From contig CAVPDG010000018.1 in assembly GCA_963702535.1 (NCBI GenBank), positions 62,001 to 126,000 on the forward strand: a stretch of 64,000 nucleotides of DNA, given 5' to 3'. This document shows, one piece after another, positions 38,187-46,976 of the stretch. The first letter of the stretch is position 1. Every line of letters begins with the position of its first letter. A model generated the notes under the pieces. The model did not search any database. It was given only the letters and a program-made list of their open reading frames with translations, and was not told where the DNA came from. Source of the DNA: CAVPDG01 sp963702535 (GTDB taxonomy: Bacteria > Chloroflexota > Anaerolineae > Anaerolineales > UBA4823). The position numbers and the translations under genes were made by a program.

Positions 38187-39787
38187 TGAAAACATCACTC
38201 GATCCGCGGGCTAAAAACTGGCATCATCTTCAGCGTTGTGGTGGTCTTTTTGCTGTTGATCGGTTTTCTCAACATCGTCGCCATCTTGCTCTTCGATGCA
38301 ATCAAGATCACCCCGCCACCTCAAAGCGGGCTTACGCCTCTCATGGTGGATATGTTGATCTTCCTGGGGGTGCTCGGGGCGTGGGCAGGTGCGAGCAGCG
38401 CCAAGGCGAGAAAAGCCGGATTCCTGGTGGAAGGCACTGGTCAGCGGAACCCTGGCTGGACGAGTAACCGGGATTGATCACAGCAATCACTATTTACATC
38501 ATCGGGATTCTCGACGAAGCGGGCGTAAAGTTAACGAACGTACCTGGCATCCCTCTTGCCGGAAGTCATCAATATGCTGATGCTCAACCGCGCTCCCCTT
38601 GATGCTGCCCTGACCTATTTTGTGTTGTTTTTGATCACCGGGATCGCAGGGGCGTTGCTGGCGCGGCTGCTCAGGCAAGGCACATGGCGTGAAACGCTCA
38701 CCGGCAGCCTACGCGGGGTTTCCGCAAGATCGGCGCGAACCCGACGGTAATCGAAGATCCGGGTGAGCCCGGTGACACGCTACGTTGGCTATGCAGTGCT
38801 TTTATAGTGTGTATTCACCGCGCCGTTCCGCATCGGGCAATACTGGAACTATACCGTCGGTACGGTTGGCATTTATGTGTTATTGGGATTGGGGCTGAAC
38901 ATCGTCGTCGGGCTGGCAGGGTTGCTCGACCTGGGATACGTGGCATTCTTCGCCATTGGTGCATATACAATGGCATTATTGACCGCCCCAGAACCGCACA
39001 ACCTGCAATGGGGATTCTGGCCAGCTTTACTGATCGGCGTAGGCCTGGCGGCTTTGACTGGCATCCTGCTTGGCGTCCCAGTGCTGCGCATGCGCGGTGA
39101 TTACCTGGCGATCGTGACACTGGGCTTCGGCGAGATCATCAACCGGCTGAGCAAGTCGGACGTGCTCACCCCCCTCACCGGAGGACCACGCGGCGTGATG
39201 GCAATTCCCGGACCGACGCTCTTCGGGAGGCCCTTTAACAGCGACGTCGATTTCGTCATCCTGATCCTGCTCGCCATCTTGCTGGTGATCTTCGTGACCA
39301 CGCGCCTGCAGCACTCGCGGGTGGGGCGCGCCTGGATCGCCATGCGCGAGGACGAGACAGTGGCGCAGGCAACCGGCATCAATACGATGGTGCACAAGCT
39401 GCTGGCATTCAGCATCGGGGCAGCATTTGCCGGGTTGGGCGGCGCCATCTTCGCCTCCCGCAACGCATTTACCGGACCCGAAGACCACATCTTAATGGTT
39501 TCAATCAACGTCCTGGCGGTGGTGATCGTAGGCGGCATGGGCAGCATCCCGGGCGTGATCGCCGGGGCTTTCGTGCTCAAAGGGCTGCCGGAAATGATGC
39601 GCCAGCTCGAGAGTATACCGCATCCTGTTCTTCGGCAGCGCTGCTGGTGGTGATGATGATCTGGCGACCGGAAGGAATGATACCATCCAGAAGGCGCAGA
39701 TTGGAGATGCACAGCGAGCCGGATATACCGCCACAGGACGAGGAAGGACCCGGGATACAATTGGGCGGCGAGGAGGTGAAATCATGA
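38186..39787 (+). CDS. livM: Branched-chain-amino-acid-type ABC permease LivM with long N-terminal extension (several frame changes)
   Basis: A LivM-type permease of about 534 residues. The conserved domain, from about nucleotide 38860, has GLGLNIVVGLAGLLDLGYVA, LRMRGDYLAIVTLGFGEIIN, WIAMREDETVAQATGINT and VVIVGGMGSIPGVIAGAF. Before it are about 225 codons encoding at least four hydrophobic segments (FLNIVAILLFDAIKI, MVDMLIFLGVLGAWAGASSA, ALTYFVLFLITGIAGALLAR), spread over frames that change near 38210, 38440, 38520, 38720 and 38820. The last change, near 39618, restores the ending FFGSAALVVMMIWRPEGMIP. The stop overlaps the ATG of livG. The extended N-terminus is longer than in most LivM proteins. 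Confidence 0.8.
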
Positions 39788-40584
39788 CCGCGGCGCTCGA
39801 AACTCGCCAGGTAACCAAGCAGTTTGGCGGTTTGGTTGCCGTCAATAAGGTAGACCTGACCATCCCGGAACACGCCATCGCCAGTGTGATCGGTCCGAAC
39901 GGGGCCGGTAAGACTACTTTTTTCAACTGCATCTCCGGATTTTACGCACCTACCAGCGGTGATATTTTGTTCGAGGGGATCTCGCTCCTGGGACTTGCAC
40001 CAGACAAGATCACACAACTGGGCATCGCCCGCACTTACCAGAATATCCGCCTGTTCAAGAACATGAGCGCGCTGGAAAACATCATGGTCGGCGAGCACGT
40101 CAAGCTGAAATCCCTGTGGCTCGAAGCCATTGTGCACACACCACGGCAGAAGCGGGAAGAAGCCCAAGCCCTGGAAGAAGCGATGCGCCTGCTGCGCTTC
40201 GTGGGATTGGCCGGCTTTGGCGACCAGCTGACTCGCAACATGCCATATGGAGCCCAGCGCCGGCTGGAGATCGCGCGCGCCCTGGGCTCCAAGCCGCGCA
40301 TGCTGCTGCTGGATGAGCCGACTGCCGGTATGAACCCGCACGAGACGGCTGACATGACGCGCTTCATCCGCAAGCTGCGCGACGATTTGGGCATCACCAT
40401 CCTGCTCATTGAGCACGATATGCGCGTCGTCATGGGCATCAGCGAGCAGATTACTGTGCTGGATTATGGCAGCAAGATCGCCGAAGGCACGCCTGCGGAA
40501 ATCCAGGGCAACCCGCGTGTGATCGAAGCTTACCTGGGCAGAGGCGCGGCATCCGGTTTGAACCAGCCTGCCACGCAGAATTGA
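39784..40584 (+). CDS. livG: Branched-chain-amino-acid-type ABC ATPase LivG
   Basis: The intact 266-residue ATPase has Walker A GPNGAGKTTFFN near residues 40-51, the LivG-typical TYQNIRLFKNMSALENIMVG, Walker B MLLLDEPTAGMNP and the H-loop LIEHDMRVVMG. The signature is NMPYGAQRRLEIARALG, a variant in which the usual LSGG is replaced by MPYG, as is common in LivG. The GAGGAGGTG at 39770-39778 precedes the ATG. Substrates of this transporter class include branched-chain amino acids, amides and urea; which one applies is unknown. Confidence 0.93.
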   Translation: MTAALETRQVTKQFGGLVAVNKVDLTIPEHAIASVIGPNGAGKTTFFNCISGFYAPTSGDILFEGISLLGLAPDKITQLGIARTYQNIRLFKNMSALENIMVGEHVKLKSLWLEAIVHTPRQKREEAQALEEAMRLLRFVGLAGFGDQLTRNMPYGAQRRLEIARALGSKPRMLLLDEPTAGMNPHETADMTRFIRKLRDDLGITILLIEHDMRVVMGISEQITVLDYGSKIAEGTPAEIQGNPRVIEAYLGRGAASGLNQPATQN

Positions 40585-40644
40585 ACCAGAGCGATCTCGC
40601 CGCGACACGAGCACCAGCTTACATTAGAGAAGGGACTGACCCCC

Positions 40645-41358
40645 ATGCCAATGCTGGAAGTCAATGATCTACATACCTACTACGGGAATATCCATGCCCT
40701 GAAGGGTATTTCTTTAACCGTTGAACAGGGCGAGATCGTCACACTGATCGGCGGAAATGGGGCGGGGAAAACAACCACCCTGCGCACCATCACCGGTCTG
40801 ATCAAGCCCAGCCAGGGGCATGTCTTGCTGAACGGGGAAGACCTGACGCCTTATAAAGCGCATGATATTGTATACAAAGGCGTGGCGATGATCCCTGAGG
40901 GGCGGGGAATCTTCGCCCGCCTCACGGTCGATGAAAACCTGGATCTGGGCGCGTATACCCGCAAAGACCGCGCCCAGATCGGCGCAGACCTGGAGAAGGT
41001 CTACAGCCTGTTCCCCCGCCTGAAAGAGCGCCGCAAACAGGTTGCGGGGACGCTCTCCGGCGGCGAGCAACAAATGCTGGCAATCGGCAGGGCGCTGATG
41101 GCGCACCCGCGCCTGCTGCTGCTCGACGAGCCGTCCATGGGGCTGGCGCCGATCCTGGTAGAAGGCATCTTCAATACCGTCAAGGAAATCAACAAAGAAG
41201 GGACGACGGTTTTACTGGTGGAACAAAATGCTTTGATGGCGCTTTCCATTGCCCAACGCGGTTACGTCCTGCAAACGGGACAGATCGTGCTGCAAGATAC
41301 CGCGGCAAACCTGCAAGCCAACGAGCTGGTGCAAAAAGCCTACCTGGGAGTTGAATAA
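40645..41358 (+). CDS. livF: Branched-chain-amino-acid-type ABC ATPase LivF
   Basis: The intact 237-residue ATPase pairs with LivG. Walker A is GGNGAGKTTTLR, followed by KGVAMIPEGRGIFARLTVDE, the signature GTLSGGEQQMLAIGRALM, Walker B LLLDEPSMGLAP and LLVEQNALMALSIAQRGYVL, all diagnostic for LivF. GAGAAGGGA at 40627-40635 precedes the ATG; a second ATG two codons later is possible. It closes the five-gene transporter set that begins with the tandem binding protein. Confidence 0.95.
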   Translation: MPMLEVNDLHTYYGNIHALKGISLTVEQGEIVTLIGGNGAGKTTTLRTITGLIKPSQGHVLLNGEDLTPYKAHDIVYKGVAMIPEGRGIFARLTVDENLDLGAYTRKDRAQIGADLEKVYSLFPRLKERRKQVAGTLSGGEQQMLAIGRALMAHPRLLLLDEPSMGLAPILVEGIFNTVKEINKEGTTVLLVEQNALMALSIAQRGYVLQTGQIVLQDTAANLQANELVQKAYLGVE

Positions 41359-41376
41359 CCTTGCCAGGCGCCAGGC

Positions 41377-42519
41377 ATGCCAACTGCTGAGATCATCACC
41401 ATCGGAACAGAGATCTTGCTGGGCGAGATCCTGGATACCAATGCCCAATACCTTGCCCGCGCCCTGCGGGATGCAGGCGTTGACCTATACCGCAAAACCA
41501 CCGTTGGAGATAACGCCCGGCGCATCGCCCAGGTGATCCAGGAGGCGCTGGCGCGCTGTGAGATCGTGATCACCACGGGGGGGCTGGGTCCAACCGTGGA
41601 CGATCCCACACGCGACGCCGTTGCGCTGGCGGCAGGGGTCGAGACGGAATTCCGCCCGGAGCTATGGGAACAGATTGAGAACCGCTTCCAACGCTTCAAC
41701 CGGCAGCCCACAGAAAACAACAAGCGCCAGGCATTTGTACCGCGCGGCGCCCTGGCAGTGGAGAACCCGGTGGGCACGGCGCCGGCATTCATCGTCGAGC
41801 GCGGCGAGCGGGCGATCATATCCCTGCCGGGCGTGCCCAGTGAGATGGAATACCTGACACAGAACGCCCTGCTGCCCTACCTGCGCCAGCGCTACAACCT
41901 GAAAGGCGTGATCAAGACCCGCGTCCTGCACACTGCCGGAGTGGGAGAATCGCAGATCGACGATCGGATCAGCGACCTGGAAGAGCTGGCGAACCCTACC
42001 GTGGGTCTGGCAGCGCATTCCGGGCAGGTAGACGTGCGCATCACCTGCAAAGGGGAGTCGCAAGAAGAAGCAGATGAGATGATCCGACCCGTGGAAGCCG
42101 CCCTGCGCCAACGCCTGGGGAACTGGGTGTACGGCGCAGACCAGGAAACGCTGGAAGAGGTGGCGCTCCGCGCCCTGTCTCACAAAGGATGGACGCTGGC
42201 GGTCGTCGAAGCAGGATTGGGTGGGCTGCTGATGCGCCGGCTGGCCAGCGCCTCGGGTCCATTCCTGGGGGGAGAGATGCTCACGGAAACGCCGGCGCCT
42301 GAAGCGCTGCAGGCGGCGACCCATGCGCAGCGCGAGGGACGCCATGCCGATGTAGGGCTGGGGGTGGCGATCTACCCCAGGACAGAGAAACAAGATGTCC
42401 ATTTTGCGCTGATCACGCCGGAAGGCGAGCGGCAATTTTCCCGACCTTACGGCGGACCGCCCGAATACGCGCCGCGCTGGGCGCTGCACCACAGCCTGGA
42501 CGTGATCCGCAACCTGTAA
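41377..42519 (+). CDS. CinA-like protein with degenerate C-terminal amidase domain
   Basis: The 380-residue protein has an intact N-terminal CinA/MoCF-type domain (EIITIGTEILLGEILDTNAQ and TTGGLGPTVDDPTRDAVALA) and the middle domain. CinA acts on damaged NAD-related pyrophosphates through this part. The C-terminal nicotinamide-nucleotide amidase domain normally carries AESCTGG with the nucleophilic Ser. Here the position reads VEAGLGGLL, so Ser and Thr are missing, and the rest of that domain is shorter (total about 30-40 residues below the family norm). The amidase half is therefore probably inactive. It lies 18 bp after livF and 16 bp before the amidohydrolase gene. Confidence 0.85.
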   Translation: MPTAEIITIGTEILLGEILDTNAQYLARALRDAGVDLYRKTTVGDNARRIAQVIQEALARCEIVITTGGLGPTVDDPTRDAVALAAGVETEFRPELWEQIENRFQRFNRQPTENNKRQAFVPRGALAVENPVGTAPAFIVERGERAIISLPGVPSEMEYLTQNALLPYLRQRYNLKGVIKTRVLHTAGVGESQIDDRISDLEELANPTVGLAAHSGQVDVRITCKGESQEEADEMIRPVEAALRQRLGNWVYGADQETLEEVALRALSHKGWTLAVVEAGLGGLLMRRLASASGPFLGGEMLTETPAPEALQAATHAQREGRHADVGLGVAIYPRTEKQDVHFALITPEGERQFSRPYGGPPEYAPRWALHHSLDVIRNL

Positions 42520-42535
42520 CAGACCAGGAGCGCTT

Positions 42536-44527
42536 GTGACAAAAACTGCTGACCTACTCTTGACCAACGCCATCGTCCTGACGATGGACGAGAACCTGAC
42601 ATCCTACGAGCCGGGAGCGGTCGCCATCCGCGGCGACAGCATCTTGAAGGTAGGCGCCGAGGCAGACCTGCGCCAGGAATTCAGCGCCAAAGAAGTAGTG
42701 GACTGCGGGGGAAAGGTGCTGATGCCCGGGCTGGTCAACGCGCACACACACGTCCCCATGACGCTGCTGCGCGGCCTGGCAGACGACCTGCGCCTGGACG
42801 TGTGGCTGCTGGGTTACATGATGCCGGTGGAGAGGGAGTTCGTCTCCAAAGATTTCGTCAGGCTTGGCACGCAGATCGCCTGCGTCGAGCTGATCCGCAC
42901 CGGAGTTACCTGCTTCGCAGATATGTATTACTTCGAGGAGCAGGTGGCGCAGGCGACGGCTGAGGCGGGCATGCGCGCCGTATGCTCCCAAACGGTGATG
43001 AAATTCTCAGCGCCGGACGCGGATTTCTTCGAGGAGTCTCTGGCAGCGGCGCGCGATTACATCCAGCGCTGGCGCGGTCACCCCCTGATCGTGCCGTCGG
43101 TAGCCCCGCACGCCCCTTACACGTGCACTGCAGAGATCCTGCGAGCCACCGCCGCCCTGGCGATCGAGTTCGACGTACCGCTCCATACCCACCTGGCTGA
43201 GACGGCAACCGAAGCAGAAAACTCGCGTAACGAGCACGGCATGCCGGTGATCCCGTATGTCAAGAAGCAGAACCTGTTCGACGCCAAGGTGCTGGCGGCG
43301 CACTGCGTTCACGTGGATGATGGGGAAATCTTCACCCTGCAGCACCACAAAGCCGGCGTCGCCCACAACCCCTCATCCAACCTCAAGCTGGCATCGGGCT
43401 TCGCGCCGGTGACCAAGATGCTGGAGGTGGGCTTGAACGTGGGCATCGGCACCGACGGACCGGCATCCAATAACGACCTGGACATGTTCGAAGAAGTGCG
43501 CCTGGCGGCGTTCCTGGGCAAAGTCACGACCAATGACCCTACGGCGCTGCCCGCCCAGACTGCGCTGAGCATGGCAACCCGCCTGGGAGCCAAGGCGCTG
43601 CACATCGGCGACATGACAGGCACGCTCGAGAGCGGCAAGCGCGCCGACCTGATCCTGGTGGATATCTCCCGCCTGCACAACTCGCCGCGCTTCCGCCGCG
43701 ACCACAACGGGCTCTACGCCCAACTGGTGTATGCAGCCAAATCCAGCGACGTCACCGACGTGATGGTCAACGGCAAGTGGCTGATGCGCGGGCAGCAACT
43801 GACGACACTGGATGAGAGCGCCCTGGCAGCCCATGCCCAGGAATACGCCAAGCGCATCGACACCTTCCTGATCGCACGCGAGAAGTCTGTGCTATCCAAG
43901 CTGGTCGCCATCGGCGGCGCCACCGAATCCGAAACCTTCGAAGTGCAGGCGAAAGCCCGCATCAACGATCCTGCGCCGATCCTTGCCGCCGTGGAAAAAG
44001 CAGAGGTCGAGATCCTGCACCACCGCCACTACCGCGAGTACGATGTCTATTTTTCCTTCTCCGATCCCGAGCAGGGGCACCTGCGCTACCGCGAGGACGA
44101 GTACCTGGACGAAAAGGGCGAGGTGAGCAAAGTGCGCTACCGCCTGACGATGCTCGGTCCGGCGCGCGAGTACCAGTTCCCCAGCGACGTGCTGCTCTCG
44201 CGCAGCCGCTTTATTGCCCCGGCTACGCACAGCCTGCGCTTCTACCGCGAATACTTCAATCCCAACCAGGAGACCGTGGTGGAGAAAGACCGCCTGCGCT
44301 GGAGGGTGCTGTATCACGGCACGGAGTTCTACATCAACCTGGACAAGGTGAAAGTTCCTGACCTGGGGTACTTCGTGGAAGTGAAAAGCCGCACGTGGAG
44401 CCGGCGCGACGCCGAGTACAAGGCTAACCTCGCTACCGACCTGTTGAAATTCCTGGGGGTTTCTCCCCAGGAGAATATCGCTGAAGATTACGTGGAGCTG
44501 GTGGAGAACCCAACGGACCCAGGCTAA
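42536..44527 (+). CDS. Amidohydrolase (MTA/SAH-deaminase-like) fused to a CYTH-like domain
   Basis: An intact 663-residue two-part protein. Residues 1-450 are a metal-dependent amidohydrolase of the MtaD/TrzN/guanine-deaminase group: AHTHVPMTLLRG (His70, His72), PLHTHLAE, LAAHCVH and GIGTDGPASNNDLDM give the metal ligands. Such enzymes deaminate adenosine derivatives. Residues about 464-655 resemble a CYTH (CyaB/thiamine-triphosphatase) domain: EVQAKARI at the ExExK position, LRYREDEYL, VRYRLTML, then NLDKVKVPDLGYFVEVKSRT and RRDAEYKANLATDLL. CYTH domains bind triphosphates or adenylate cyclase substrates. The first Glu pair is altered (E-x-Q-x-K). GTG at 42536 follows CCAGGAG. The combined role is unknown. 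Confidence 0.85.
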   Translation: MTKTADLLLTNAIVLTMDENLTSYEPGAVAIRGDSILKVGAEADLRQEFSAKEVVDCGGKVLMPGLVNAHTHVPMTLLRGLADDLRLDVWLLGYMMPVEREFVSKDFVRLGTQIACVELIRTGVTCFADMYYFEEQVAQATAEAGMRAVCSQTVMKFSAPDADFFEESLAAARDYIQRWRGHPLIVPSVAPHAPYTCTAEILRATAALAIEFDVPLHTHLAETATEAENSRNEHGMPVIPYVKKQNLFDAKVLAAHCVHVDDGEIFTLQHHKAGVAHNPSSNLKLASGFAPVTKMLEVGLNVGIGTDGPASNNDLDMFEEVRLAAFLGKVTTNDPTALPAQTALSMATRLGAKALHIGDMTGTLESGKRADLILVDISRLHNSPRFRRDHNGLYAQLVYAAKSSDVTDVMVNGKWLMRGQQLTTLDESALAAHAQEYAKRIDTFLIAREKSVLSKLVAIGGATESETFEVQAKARINDPAPILAAVEKAEVEILHHRHYREYDVYFSFSDPEQGHLRYREDEYLDEKGEVSKVRYRLTMLGPAREYQFPSDVLLSRSRFIAPATHSLRFYREYFNPNQETVVEKDRLRWRVLYHGTEFYINLDKVKVPDLGYFVEVKSRTWSRRDAEYKANLATDLLKFLGVSPQENIAEDYVELVENPTDPG

Positions 44528-44560
44528 TCCGGTCGCGGGGTGGCAGCCGTTCGCTGCGAG

Positions 44561-45282
44561 CTAGAGATTGCCGCCCAACACCTTCTCACCGGTGGGACCG
44601 GGGCTGCCGCCTTGCGGCTCGATGGTGACCCCAAAGGCGCTGTAATCATCCAGCGGCAGGGGCGAGGCGATCACCAGGGAGGCATAGCCCTCCGGAGCTT
44701 ACCGAGAAGACCCCGCCGCTGGTGCGCTTGCCATCCTGGATCAGCCAGAGCTGGTACTGCTGTTCAGGGGAGAGAGCCCCCAGGTGGTCGACCACCAGGG
44801 TGCCGTATTCGCCGTTCTTGCTCATGATGATCAAGCCGCTGGCGCCCGGTGAGAACTGCGTGCCATCCAGGTTGACCACGCGCAACGCAGTTGCCGCCGG
44901 GTTCGAGCGGAGCTGATTTACCTGCCGCCAAAGCGCCAGGTTGCTGACGAGCAAGATTACTACAACCGCCAGGCTTGCCAGTCCCCAGGCGGGAGAGGCG
45001 CTTCTGAAAACATTCGACAGCCGCTCCCATACGGAAGGCTGCGGCTGCGTGGATGCGATCCTTCCCCACACGCTCAAGCAACGCCTGTTTAATCTGCGGA
45101 GACGGATCAGCCTGCGGGACCGCCAGGGGCAACTGGTCTACGACAGCCTGGTAAGCGCGCAACTCCTCCCGGCACTCCTGGCAGCGCTTGAGATGCTCTG
45201 AAACCAGGGCGACTTCTGCCTCATCCAGGCAGTTCAAAGCCAGGGCAGGGATTAAATCAATTACATGTCCATCCAAAGCCAT
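44561..45282 (-). CDS. Anti-sigma factor, RskA-like, zinc-finger type (frame-interrupted)
   Basis: A protein of about 240 residues. The N-terminus has the anti-sigma zinc motif H-x3-C-x2-C (HLKRCQEC) in a helical domain that binds ECF sigma factors. A transmembrane helix (LASLAVVVILLVSNLALW) lies in the middle, and the outside part is the RskA domain: LSPEQQYQLWLIQDGKRTSG and SAFGVTIEPQGGSPGPTGEK. Frames change near 45060 and 44697; the second restores the RskA ending. It lies 72 bp downstream of the sigma gene on the same strand, the usual sigma/anti-sigma arrangement. Regulated proteolysis of the anti-sigma is known for the family and inferred here. Confidence 0.85.
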
Positions 45283-45354
45283 TTTAATCTACCTCTAAAG
45301 GATCATTCCACTGGAATATACGCAACGGCAGACAAAGTGGATTTATTCACAGGA

Positions 45355-45942
45355 TTAATGCTCATCCTGCAACACCTCGCGCAGGCGCTGCATTGCCAGG
45401 CGGATGCGCGTTTTCACGGTGCCTAAAGGCTGGTCCAGCTTTTCGGCGATCTGGCTGTGGCTGAGACCCTGGAAGTACGCCAGCGAAAGAACCTGGCGCT
45501 GGTCTGCGGGTAAAGCAGAGATGGCAAGGCGCACGCGCTGCTGCTGCAAAGCCAGATCGGTCAGCTCTTCCGGATTTTCCGATTGAGCGGGGTTGCCATC
45601 CAACCCGGCGTCTTCCCAATCCAGGCTGTCACGCTCAGGACGCACCTGGCGCTTGCGGAGAATATCAATGGCGCGATTGCGGGTGATGCTGGTCATCCAC
45701 GTGGTGAGCTTCGCCTGGTCTGCGCGGTATGTAGCCGCGTTCTCCCACACCCGGTAGAAGACATCCTGGGTGATCTCCTCGGCGGTCTCACGGTCCCCCA
45801 CCACATGCAGCGCCAGGCTGAAGACGAGCCGGTTATAGCGGTCATACAGGACGCTCAATGCATCCGAGCGACGCAGGGCGATCAGACGCACCAGGGCATC
45901 GTCGCCTAAGGCAGTGAGTTCCGAGCCGGTTTTTTCCAACAT
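45355..45942 (-). CDS. ECF RNA polymerase sigma factor (SigK-like group)
   Basis: An intact protein of about 195 residues. Region 2 is LYDRYNRLVFSLALHVVGDR to ITQDVFYRVWENAATYR, and KLTTWMTSITRNRAIDILRK covers the -10-binding part. Region 4 is ALPADQRQVLSLAYFQGLSH and GTVKTRIRLAMQRLR, the -35-binding helix-turn-helix. The chosen start MLEKTGSEL (45942) is eight codons inside the longest frame (45966). A TATAAT on this strand at 45953-45958 would place the transcript start a few bases before 45942, so the mRNA may be leaderless. The anti-sigma gene follows. Confidence 0.9.
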   Translation of the reverse strand: MLEKTGSELTALGDDALVRLIALRRSDALSVLYDRYNRLVFSLALHVVGDRETAEEITQDVFYRVWENAATYRADQAKLTTWMTSITRNRAIDILRKRQVRPERDSLDWEDAGLDGNPAQSENPEELTDLALQQQRVRLAISALPADQRQVLSLAYFQGLSHSQIAEKLDQPLGTVKTRIRLAMQRLREVLQDEH

Positions 45943-46054
45943 GGGTTGCTTGATTATACAATACAACCGCGGGGCAAGGATGGGTCGCCGAGATGTTCAC
46001 CGCTCCGGTGGTTATCACCGCCGGGCATTCCAATCCGGTGTTATACTCTGCCGC

Positions 46055-46850
46055 ATGGACTCATCCCTGACCTTTGCAACCGACCTCGCCGAACGGGTCG
46101 GAGAATTTTTACTGGATCCGTTCAAACGCCACGATAAAAAAACGCAGACCAAGCCGGACTTCACCCTGGTCACCGAGGCAGACGTGCAGGCTGACCAATG
46201 GATTTGCCGCGAGATCCAGGCAGCCTACCCACAAGACAGCCTGTTGAGCGAAGAACAGCACCATACCTCGCCGGTTCAGCCAGCCGAGGCGGTGTGGGTG
46301 ATCGATCCGCTGGATGGGACGACGAATTTCAGCCTGGGTCTGGCGTACTGGGGCACGTCCATCGCCAGGCTGGAGAATGGCTACCCGACCCTGGGCGTGC
46401 TGCACTTCCCGCTGCTGGGCGAGACCTACACCGCGCAACGCGGCAGCGGTGCAACGCTTAACGGTGAGGCGCTACGGGTCAGAACGCCCGACCCCCAGGA
46501 CAGGAGCACACTGTTCGTTTGTTGCAGCCGGACTTTGCGCAGCTATGACGTGGGCATCCGCTACAAGACGCGCATCCTGGGCTCGGCTGCCTATGACTTC
46601 TGCACGGTGGCGCGCAGCATGGCGCTGATCGCCTTCGAAGCGCGACCAAAAATCTGGGACCTGGCTGCCGCCTGGCTGGTGGTGGAAGAAGCCGGCGGCT
46701 GCGTGGCTGCTTACGATGATGGCAGACAGCCCTTTCCCGATCCGCCCCGGCAAGGACTACAGCGGGACCGATTATCCCGCGCTGGCGGCGGCTACGCCGG
46801 AGCTGATAGAAAAAGGGAAAGCGAAAATCCAGGCGAAGCCAAACAGTTGA
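46055..46850 (+). CDS. Inositol-monophosphatase-family protein (one frame change)
   Basis: A lithium-sensitive-type phosphatase family protein of about 264 residues. The metal-binding motifs are present: LVTEADVQAD, LLSEEQHH, IDPLDGTTNFSLGLAYWG and WDLAAAWLVVEEAGGCVAAY. These enzymes hydrolyse inositol phosphate or other small sugar or nucleotide phosphates; the substrate is not predictable. The frame changes near 46748, after PFPDPP; the alternative frame restores the family-like ending SGTDYPALAAATPELIEKGK. No strong ribosome site precedes ATG 46055. It is divergent from the sigma gene, with the start codons 112 bp apart. Confidence 0.82.
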
Positions 46851-46908
46851 CCGTGCGGAACCTGCAAAGAGCCCAAATCGTCATTTACTGTGGGTGACAA
46901 ACGTTATA

Positions 46909-46937
46909 TTGTTTTGCCTCTCGAAATCCGCTACACT
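46909..46937 (+). promoter_or_regulatory. Candidate promoter for the alpha-2-macroglobulin gene
   Basis: TTGTTT at 46909-46914 and TACACT at 46932-46937 are spaced by 17 bp. The CTGGAGGG ribosome site and ATG at 46977 follow after a leader of about 33 bases. Confidence 0.6.
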
Positions 46938-46976
46938 TTTAATACAGTTGAATAATCAGTGTTCCTGGAGGGTATC

